Virus record (IMG/VR): IMGVR_UViG_3300047453_000452
Location: 1 to 41,932 of that record
DNA from: a virus
DNA: 41,932 nucleotides
Reading direction: 5' to 3' (one strand)
A model generated the notes under the pieces. That model was given only the letters and a program-made list of their open reading frames with translations, was not told where the DNA came from and ran no database searches. Each line of letters starts with the position of its first letter. Position 1 is the stretch's first letter. Both the position numbers and the translations under genes were made by a program. Positions 25,608 to 33,699 of this stretch are shown here, one piece after another.

Positions 25608-28600
25608 CTATTGCAGATCGCCGCGTGTAGGATCGACAAATGTCTTCATAAAATAAGCCATTGCCAAGCCGTCTCCGCCCCATCCTGCTAGTGGGCCATT
25701 GACATTTGTCTTTGCACCCATTTTAACTTGATATCCTTCTCCGCCCTCTGGAATTGAAGATGTTATTTCGTCTGGTCCACCTACTTTAACAGTACCAGCT
25801 TGTAGCAAGCCTGTAAATGTATCTGAGCCACCTTGTGATAACCTACTTGACAAATATGTTCTAATTGCCTTTTGGGTTGGCACAATGTTGTTTGAGTTAG
25901 CAACAAACGTACCGTCTGTACTAAACTCACTTACTGTAACTGGTGATCCACCTAGTGCAACACCACCAATTGTTAATTCTGTTAGACCGTCTAGTCCAAA
26001 CTCTGAAGCACTTAGTGTAACAACACCTGTTGCTTGTTCAACAGCAAACAAGTCGCCAACTCTAAAGTTACCGTCTTGGTCTGTACTTGAGTAAAACACA
26101 CGCCCGTTATTTGTTTCAACAATTTCATCCTGCGGTTCTAATCCTGTGTTTTCAGGAAGCAACGGATAGTTTGATTGTATTTCGTTACCAAAGCCAATGT
26201 TTAGGAAATCGTGGTTTGTAATACGAACTTGACTAAATCTACTTCTAATAGTAAACGGTGTATTATGAGCCGGTGATGTTTCTTGAGTAATTTGTGGACT
26301 CAAGTTAATTACTGCTTCAAGGTTTGGTGTTGTTGTACCTCTAAGTGCTGTAGCTGTTGCTACACGATATACTTCTGGATTACCTTCAAACTGTAAGTTG
26401 TCGCCTGGAGCAGGGAATCGAGTAATTCCTTTAGCAATTAAATTTAGTCCTGTTTGGAACGAGTCTGAGAAACCTTCACCTCTAATTGCAATACTAGTTG
26501 ATGTTGTGTTATAACCACTACCAAAGTCTGCAAAGCTCGGAGCACCTAGTGTTCCGCTACCAATACGAACCTGTACCGCAGCCTCTTCTGAGTTGTTTGG
26601 ATCTGTAATTTTAATCTTTGGACCAAAGCTATCATCAGTATAACCACTACCTGGTTCTAGTAAAGTAATATCTGTAATTTTAGCGGATTGCACATCTGCT
26701 CTAGCAATAGCTCTTGAACCTGCATTAATTTTAGTTGACGTTTCGCCAATCTCATCTACAGTTAAAAACATTCCTTTTCTTTCAGTAGTGTCCATACCAA
26801 ATCCAATTGCACCATACGATCCGCCGGATGTTGAAAGTTCTTGTTGCCAGTTAAACCCATCTGATGAAGTATATGAAATACCAGTAACTGGATCAATTAC
26901 TAAAAATACACCTTGTGCATATTTCATTAACGTACCACTTACATTAGTATTCGAAGTGAACCAAGTAATGCCATCAAAACTGTATACAGATGATCTGTCA
27001 TCGCTTGATATTGCAACAAATCTACCGTTACCAAATTCAATTCTTCTCCAGTTGTCAATTGTTGAGTCATCTGATATTGCTGCTGCTGACCAATTTAATC
27101 CGTTGTCTGTTGAATATTTTACTTCATTATTTGAACCTGAAATTGCAACAAAACAATTATTACCATATGCAATATCTACCCAATCTTCTTCACCACTAGC
27201 GCCAATAGCACCTGTAACTTCTGTCCACGTAATGCCATTGTTTGTAGAATATGCACTATTTTCTGCTCCTCTAGCTACTGCAACAAAAGTATTGTTACCG
27301 TATGCTATTGATGAATAATATGATTCACCAGCTGGTAATGCAGGCAAGTTAGTACTTAACCAAGTTAATCCTTGAGAAACTGATGTTAAACTGTCTTGTC
27401 CTGACTTAGATATAATTATAAAAGTGTTATTACCGTGTACAGCATCTACCCAGCCGCCGTTTGTTGCAATGCTTCCTGATATCGGTAATGTATATGATTG
27501 ATCCCAATATGTATAATCACTAGTGCTTAGTAAAGTGTCTCCAGCTTTTGGTACTGCAAAAATTCTATACTGATCGGATACTAATACCGCATATCCGTCT
27601 GGCAGAGTATCTTGATTATCATCTTCTGTAGCCGGAAGTAATTGTGCTGTTTCAGTGTTTGGATCAATAACATCTTCAACTGTAAATACTGGTCTATCAA
27701 GTGTAATTCTAGGCTCAATTTGATAAATTGATGTTGAGTCAAATGTTGTTACAGGTGGTGTGCCTGCGTTAATATGATCCCACCCAATTGATTGAATTTG
27801 CATAGATCCATCAGCGTCTGTTAATGATACTGTAGTTGCTAATGTATCATCTGTTGCTAATTCAAGTGCTAATGCTGCTGAGTCTAATTCATTTTTTGAT
27901 TTTACATAGTACGTTGTACCTTGAGCAATCCCACCAAATATTTCTGTAAAGAACGATGCTTCCATTCCTCCTCTACCTGATGTTACTACTTCTTTAGTAC
28001 CTGTAGTTTTGCCAGACATTGTTCCTGTAGCGTCAGTTAATGTAAGCTCGTCAACAACTGTTCTAACAATAATTGAACCTGTTGTTGTAGTTAACGGAAC
28101 AGCCGCGCCTGCTGGAACTTCTGAAATTGTAAATGATGTTGCATCGTTCACAACCTGAATATAATAAATTTTATCATTTACTAAGCCGCCAAATGTTACA
28201 CCACTAAACACAATCGGAGCATTTGCAATAAATCCTGCTGTGCTATCTACAGTTATCAAGTTTGATATTCCTGCTGTTGCTGTAGCTGTTTGAGTAATTG
28301 TTCCACTGGACAATGTAAAATTAGTACCATCAATAATACTGTTAATGTAGTACTTGGTCTTTTCAACAACTCCACCTAATGTATCACCTTTAAAGATTAC
28401 AGCATTCATTGGAAGTAACACTGATGAATCTGCTACGGTTAACGCATTGTTACTACTAGAAGTAGCAGTTACATCAACATCAACAAGTGACGATGATATC
28501 GAAAACTGTGTTCCATTATATACTTCATTAATGTAATAAGTTTCACCAAGTGTAATGCCGCCAATACTAGTACTTGTAAATTGTATTGGCAATGTTACTT

Positions 28601-31600
28601 GCATATTTGCAGTTGTATTAGCTGTAATGTAACTAGTATCATCTGGATAATTTAATGTAAAGCCTGCTACTTCACCAGTTAAAACAATTGGTGAATCATC
28701 TGGATCATCAATATTAACATTTGAAAGCGGCCATACTGCGCCACCTAATGATGTTGAAAGTTGAATACTTCTGTCGTCAATTACATCAATGATATAATAA
28801 TCAAAACCTGTAATTACTCCGCCAAAGGGTGTTCCACTAAAGTTAATTTTCTGTCCTGTTTTTAATCTAGCAGTACTACTAACATACATATAGTTGTTAA
28901 GGTCACCTAATGTACCTAATACATTTACTGCACTTTGTGCAGTACTTGGAGTTAAGATATCATAAAATGTTGGAGTAAACTGAATTGGTTGTCCAGGATA
29001 TATATTATAAAAATCAGTACCTGGAGCTAGTGTAAATTCGTCTGTTGTAGAATTTGAAATTATAACTTCTCTAGGATCAAAAGATTCTTTAACAACTGAT
29101 GCTTCTTTACTTGTAGGATTATAGTCAGCAATAATTCCAAACTGTCCAGCACCTTTACCTGATTTTACAAATAAACGCATACCTTCATATTCTGCTGCTG
29201 TAGCAACTTCTGATCCTGCTAATGTCAAGTATTCAGTAGTACCAGTTTGTGCATTGTTTGTTTGTATTTTGTATCCTAAACCGCCAAGACGTACTTCTTC
29301 ACTTTCAAGTAGTCTTAACTGGAAGACTGAGTTAGTTCTAAGTTCATCACCGATAACTTCTACATTTTGACCAGCACCAGTAATTTTAATATTTGCATAA
29401 GTTGACGGTGTTTTGTCGCCTGTGTCTACAAAGAATATTGGATCTTGTCCTAATGTTATTTGAGCACCGTAGAAATTAGTAAATCCAGCAATACCGTCTA
29501 TTCCTCTAGGATATACTCTAAACTTTAAATTGCTGTTTTGTGCAGTTTCATCAACTACTGTAAATGTTAATCTATACCAGCCATCTTGTAAGAAGCTTGC
29601 TTGCAAATTAGTTGCCGGAAATGTTGCTCCTGTAGCAATTTGTGTTGTAAATGTTTCAGTTCCAAAGTTATATCTTGCAGTATAAGTTCTTTCACTTACC
29701 CCGCCAAATATTGCGTACAAGTCAACGTAAGCTGCTGTGCCTGCTTGAACGTGGATACTAACGTTATATGGTAACGCTGAGCCTTCTGGCACTGTGCCAG
29801 AGAATTGAATTTGATTAATAGCAGTAATACTTAAAGTTTCTACTTCAACTGTAATATCATTTTCAGGTGATCTACCACCAAACGATTTACCAGATAGTGT
29901 AATTTGGTTTCCAATAACATAGTTTTCACCGCCATTGTTTACTGTAACAGTATAATCATTTGCAGTAACAGTTACATCAAATGTTGCATTAGTACCCGAA
30001 CCACTGATGTTCACGCCGCCTACATTTGTATACGTTCTACCTTGTGGTACTGCACTTACTGTTTGTTCGTAGTAAGCAGAATCTGTAAGAGAAGTAGTTG
30101 CATTTACTTTCCAAGCAAATTCATTTTCATATGGAGTTGATGGCGCTCTAACAACACCAACGTTTGAATCATTAACCCAATCAGATGATAGTAAGTTATT
30201 ACTTTGTGTCAACAAGTTGGTTGCGCTTTTGTAATATTGTTCACCTGCGTGTGTGTATTGAATTTTTAAAATTTCTGCGTCTGCGCCTAATGCACCAACA
30301 GCTTTAGCAGTTGCTTCTCCTGATGTATTATTAACTGAACCAAGAGCTGGTGTTTCTGCAAGATCAAATCCTTCTGCAACACAACCGTATGTACCATAAG
30401 ATGAGTTACCATTTGTAGCACGTACTCTTGCGCCGTCTTCAGCAAAGTAACCTGCATAACCGTAGTATGAGAACACCGAAACTGCTTCTGTAAGTGCATC
30501 ACCACCTTTACACCAAATACCAATACCATCTGATAAAATTTGTGTAAAGTCGTTACTAACAACTGATCTGTTACCGCCATTGTGTAATGTACTGTCAATT
30601 TTAAGTCCTACACATCCTAAACCAAATGTTGTTACGTTTTGTACATAAGGTGACTTTCTAGTAATCCAAGCTCTTGTATCATCAGGCCCTGTACCAGGAT
30701 CTAATGAAACATATGCTCCGCCTGTTGGTCGTCTTGTTAAGTATTCATTTTCTGCTGTTAGTGTACCACGTAGACCTTTAACAGTCATATTTCTAATACC
30801 TGTACCGTTTCTTACGTAGAACATATCGTGTAATGCTTCACCACCGTAAACATACATATCACCAAGGTTTGTAAATAATTCTAATGGTGGACCGTCTTTA
30901 GTTTCTGATACTTGAAATTGTGTGTCAGTAATTGTGCTACCAATTACATAATATGTTTGCCCTGCTACAACTTCACCAAATACTGTACTAATTTCATCAA
31001 CTGGATTTAGTGATACAAATTGTACTGGAGTATTGTTTTCCATATTTACTGTAGATCCTACAGTAAACAAGTTTACATCACCTGTAGTACGTGTACATAA
31101 CGTGTTAACTGGATTTTTTGGTTGAATAGTTGTTCCACGTAATTCGTCACCGTTTAGTGCTGTAAATGCTGGAATAACAATTGGAATATTTTCGTTGTAT
31201 GTTCCTGCTCTAATAAAGATTGTTGAATATGCTGATTCGTTTGCTGGCGGAATACTAAGATACGATCCTTCTAAGAACGACTGTAAATAAATTCTTTCAA
31301 GTGCGCCTACTCTTGTTAATGTATCAGATTCTAATGTTAATCCGTTATTGATATATTGTGTTACTGGAGATTCAACTCCCTCTAATAATTGATAACTGTC
31401 TGCAGGAATAGAATTAGTTAATGCTCTTTCAATAAAGTTAAACAGTTCAACAAAGAATACTTGGAAGTATTCTCTTTGCTCTGCAACACCTGCATTAGTA
31501 AAGCTATTTGTACTTTCTAAGTCAAAATATGATAATGCATTTTCAACTGTAACAGCATTACCACCTCTAATTAAATCTCTAACAACGCCATCATAAATCA

Positions 31601-33689
31601 ATCTAGCATCTCTAATTACTTTTTCATTATCAAAGTTGTAAGAAGAATCAAATGGTGCAAAGTTTTCATTTTGTTGATGCAAGAACCAATAAAATATTTC
31701 TTGTATTACCCATTCTTTGTTTTGTTCTAATAATATTTTAGCATTTTGTTGTAGTGTACCTTCTAATACTTGGGCACAAGCATAATTAACACTTGCCCAA
31801 GCAGTGTCAGGAGTTGTGCCGCCTGTTGGTACATCAACACCATTAGTTGCTACATAATAAACATTTGGAGTAAAATCAATTGAACTCCAAGCCGGAAGAC
31901 TGTTAACTACTTTTAAAATAGAAGCATTAGGTCCAATTGCTAAAGGAACATTATCCTCAACACCTCGAGTAATTAATTCGCCTGGATTAGAAAGAATGTT
32001 TCTTTGATCGTGCTGTAAATATACTGTCCAATAATTATTCTGTAAATCTAAGTCAGGACGGTTTACTAATGCAGAGGTATGCTCTCTTAAACTTACATAA
32101 GTTGCATTTCCAAAGTATGCTATATCGTCTTGATTATATAATCTATCACTTGTCCAGCGGCCTTCCCATTGGAAGCCTGGGATTAATAATTCCCAATATT
32201 CGTAGCTTGAGCCAACAAATGTTAACACTGCTGAATCGCTAACTGTTCCTGCTGGTGCATAATTTAATGTAACTGTTGTAATGCCAGTTCCTTCGTCTAC
32301 GCTTACTGCTTCAACAGATTGATTGCCGTCAAATCCTTCGCCAACTACGTTCATTCCGATTGTAATTGCAGCTGGATCAGTTGAATCTGCTGTGTTTAAT
32401 TTAATAGTTGTTCCACTTGAACCTTCTGATTCATATACTGCTTGTACTTGGAAATCACCTGGAATTTGTCCTTGTGTATCAACAATTGATACATATACAT
32501 CGCCACCGTAAGTTACAATGCTACCTACTTTATATGCTGTTGAAATATTATAATCGCCTGTAATGTCGTACGCTGATGTAATTAGTTCCCAAGCATCTGT
32601 TGAATCGTCACCGTAAGTTGTAGACGGTTTATTTCCAATATTGTTAATAACTTTTGACTGGAATAAGTAACCACCGTATTGTACTACATCTCCAGGTTGA
32701 TAAATTATATTTTCGTCATATACACCGTCAAAATCTAGTCCTGGTAACCATAGTTTCCAATAATCTGAATTCCAACTATCTTCTAATACTTTTGATGCAG
32801 CAGTTTGTTGTACTGAATAACCTGAATCTCCTGCAATTGTTGGATCGCCTACATCACCGTCTTGGAATATACTTCTAATAGTGTCTAAAGGCATTTTACT
32901 AACTACTGGAGCAATGTATGTATTGTATAATGCAAGTCCTAATGGAAGATTTGCTGCAATGCCTGCTGGTGTTGCTACTGTGTCTGCCCATTCAGGTGCA
33001 AGACTTGCACCTTCCCATAGAGTTGAATAATCAAACATACAGAAGTTTAACAAGTATAAGTATTCTTTTGCTGCTACTTCAAATGCATCGCCAGATGTTT
33101 TAAAATCTTCGCCACCGTAACCTGACGGATCCCAGAAGCCGCCGTCGTATGCTTCTACCATTGCGTTATATAAAGGACCAGTGTTCCAGTCTGAATTTAA
33201 GAAAGGATATAATTTTAATCCTTGTGCATCAAGTCCGTGCATATGTAATGTATGCATTACGTGTTCAAGTACTTCTTGTGCGTCACCGTCACCGTCACCT
33301 TGAGTTTCACCTGTTGAATTTAAATACCACACCATATCATTTTGTACAGTAGCGTCAAAGAACTCAGATAGTTCCCAAAATATAATACCTTCATCAGTTA
33401 AAAAGTTAGTTGAATAATCTGAGCCTGCACCTCTTGCTATACGCTGTATAGTTGGTTTTCCTGCGTGATACGTTCCATTTGCTCCTGCAAGTGTATTAAT
33501 TGCTTGAGTCTGTGCTGCACTATTGATATTTGGATCATCTCTATTTAGTAGCAACTTAAATGTTTGTGCTACCTTTTCAACAAATGCATCTGGAACTGCT
33601 GCTTGGCCACCTACGTCACCTGCTGCTACAATTCTAACACCGTATACTGTTAGTTCCTTTTTAAAGAATTTACTTCCTGATATTGCCAT
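25608..33689 (-). CDS. Giant modular tail fibre/adhesin (2693 aa)
   Basis: Residues ~1-295 are a distinct N-terminal domain with a histidine cluster (EHVMHTLHMHG, His143/146/149/151) and KEYLYLLNF; it resembles a metal site but not canonical HExxH. Then come three CBM5/12-like repeats (~315-560), one copy of the helical repeat (~685) and a beta-helix (~820-1120) with RNMTVKGLRG and NGNSSYGTYG. After these come a jelly-roll CBM-like region (~1150-1445), a tandem run of YY modules (~1570-1970), BNR/propeller-like repeats (~2030-2305; YGNNTFVAVARG, STNNGITW) and the shared C-terminal module (TDQDGNFRVGDLF, NIVPTQKAIRTYL). It is paralogous to the 4034-aa protein except for the N-terminus and the repeat expansion. 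It is probably baseplate- or fibre-associated and contacts host glycans. AAGGAA precedes the ATG; no late promoter lies nearby, so it may be read through from 35758. Confidence 0.85.
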   Translation of the reverse strand: MAISGSKFFKKELTVYGVRIVAAGDVGGQAAVPDAFVEKVAQTFKLLLNRDDPNINSAAQTQAINTLAGANGTYHAGKPTIQRIARGAGSDYSTNFLTDEGIIFWELSEFFDATVQNDMVWYLNSTGETQGDGDGDAQEVLEHVMHTLHMHGLDAQGLKLYPFLNSDWNTGPLYNAMVEAYDGGFWDPSGYGGEDFKTSGDAFEVAAKEYLYLLNFCMFDYSTLWEGASLAPEWADTVATPAGIAANLPLGLALYNTYIAPVVSKMPLDTIRSIFQDGDVGDPTIAGDSGYSVQQTAASKVLEDSWNSDYWKLWLPGLDFDGVYDENIIYQPGDVVQYGGYLFQSKVINNIGNKPSTTYGDDSTDAWELITSAYDITGDYNISTAYKVGSIVTYGGDVYVSIVDTQGQIPGDFQVQAVYESEGSSGTTIKLNTADSTDPAAITIGMNVVGEGFDGNQSVEAVSVDEGTGITTVTLNYAPAGTVSDSAVLTFVGSSYEYWELLIPGFQWEGRWTSDRLYNQDDIAYFGNATYVSLREHTSALVNRPDLDLQNNYWTVYLQHDQRNILSNPGELITRGVEDNVPLAIGPNASILKVVNSLPAWSSIDFTPNVYYVATNGVDVPTGGTTPDTAWASVNYACAQVLEGTLQQNAKILLEQNKEWVIQEIFYWFLHQQNENFAPFDSSYNFDNEKVIRDARLIYDGVVRDLIRGGNAVTVENALSYFDLESTNSFTNAGVAEQREYFQVFFVELFNFIERALTNSIPADSYQLLEGVESPVTQYINNGLTLESDTLTRVGALERIYLQSFLEGSYLSIPPANESAYSTIFIRAGTYNENIPIVIPAFTALNGDELRGTTIQPKNPVNTLCTRTTGDVNLFTVGSTVNMENNTPVQFVSLNPVDEISTVFGEVVAGQTYYVIGSTITDTQFQVSETKDGPPLELFTNLGDMYVYGGEALHDMFYVRNGTGIRNMTVKGLRGTLTAENEYLTRRPTGGAYVSLDPGTGPDDTRAWITRKSPYVQNVTTFGLGCVGLKIDSTLHNGGNRSVVSNDFTQILSDGIGIWCKGGDALTEAVSVFSYYGYAGYFAEDGARVRATNGNSSYGTYGCVAEGFDLAETPALGSVNNTSGEATAKAVGALGADAEILKIQYTHAGEQYYKSATNLLTQSNNLLSSDWVNDSNVGVVRAPSTPYENEFAWKVNATTSLTDSAYYEQTVSAVPQGRTYTNVGGVNISGSGTNATFDVTVTANDYTVTVNNGGENYVIGNQITLSGKSFGGRSPENDITVEVETLSITAINQIQFSGTVPEGSALPYNVSIHVQAGTAAYVDLYAIFGGVSERTYTARYNFGTETFTTQIATGATFPATNLQASFLQDGWYRLTFTVVDETAQNSNLKFRVYPRGIDGIAGFTNFYGAQITLGQDPIFFVDTGDKTPSTYANIKITGAGQNVEVIGDELRTNSVFQLRLLESEEVRLGGLGYKIQTNNAQTGTTEYLTLAGSEVATAAEYEGMRLFVKSGKGAGQFGIIADYNPTSKEASVVKESFDPREVIISNSTTDEFTLAPGTDFYNIYPGQPIQFTPTFYDILTPSTAQSAVNVLGTLGDLNNYMYVSSTARLKTGQKINFSGTPFGGVITGFDYYIIDVIDDRSIQLSTSLGGAVWPLSNVNIDDPDDSPIVLTGEVAGFTLNYPDDTSYITANTTANMQVTLPIQFTSTSIGGITLGETYYINEVYNGTQFSISSSLVDVDVTATSSSNNALTVADSSVLLPMNAVIFKGDTLGGVVEKTKYYINSIIDGTNFTLSSGTITQTATATAGISNLITVDSTAGFIANAPIVFSGVTFGGLVNDKIYYIQVVNDATSFTISEVPAGAAVPLTTTTGSIIVRTVVDELTLTDATGTMSGKTTGTKEVVTSGRGGMEASFFTEIFGGIAQGTTYYVKSKNELDSAALALELATDDTLATTVSLTDADGSMQIQSIGWDHINAGTPPVTTFDSTSIYQIEPRITLDRPVFTVEDVIDPNTETAQLLPATEDDNQDTLPDGYAVLVSDQYRIFAVPKAGDTLLSTSDYTYWDQSYTLPISGSIATNGGWVDAVHGNNTFIIISKSGQDSLTSVSQGLTWLSTNLPALPAGESYYSSIAYGNNTFVAVARGAENSAYSTNNGITWTEVTGAIGASGEEDWVDIAYGNNCFVAISGSNNEVKYSTDNGLNWSAAAISDDSTIDNWRRIEFGNGRFVAISSDDRSSVYSFDGITWFTSNTNVSGTLMKYAQGVFLVIDPVTGISYTSSDGFNWQQELSTSGGSYGAIGFGMDTTERKGMFLTVDEIGETSTKINAGSRAIARADVQSAKITDITLLEPGSGYTDDSFGPKIKITDPNNSEEAAVQVRIGSGTLGAPSFADFGSGYNTTSTSIAIRGEGFSDSFQTGLNLIAKGITRFPAPGDNLQFEGNPEVYRVATATALRGTTTPNLEAVINLSPQITQETSPAHNTPFTIRSRFSQVRITNHDFLNIGFGNEIQSNYPLLPENTGLEPQDEIVETNNGRVFYSSTDQDGNFRVGDLFAVEQATGVVTLSASEFGLDGLTELTIGGVALGGSPVTVSEFSTDGTFVANSNNIVPTQKAIRTYLSSRLSQGGSDTFTGLLQAGTVKVGGPDEITSSIPEGGEGYQVKMGAKTNVNGPLAGWGGDGLAMAYFMKTFVDPTRGDLQ
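27780..28990 (-). repeat. Tandem YY beta modules in the 2693-aa fibre
   Basis: Five units of about 45-70 residues follow the pattern P-x-x-F-x-G-x-x-x-GG-x-x-x-x-x-x-YY-I/V-x-x-x-x-x-x-x-x-F-x-L/I-S. Examples are LPIQFTSTSIGGITLGETYY and APIVFSGVTFGGLVNDKIYY. Another copy lies at ~30860-31070, and single copies occur in the 4034-aa protein (for example ~16370-16530, ~17670-17850 and ~23600-23760). Confidence 0.7.
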
Positions 33690-33699
33690 TTCTTATTCC

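Noticed and set aside
26788-27318. 176-codon + strand frame
   Set aside because: Antisense to the BNR-like repeats of the 2693-aa protein, no ribosome site.
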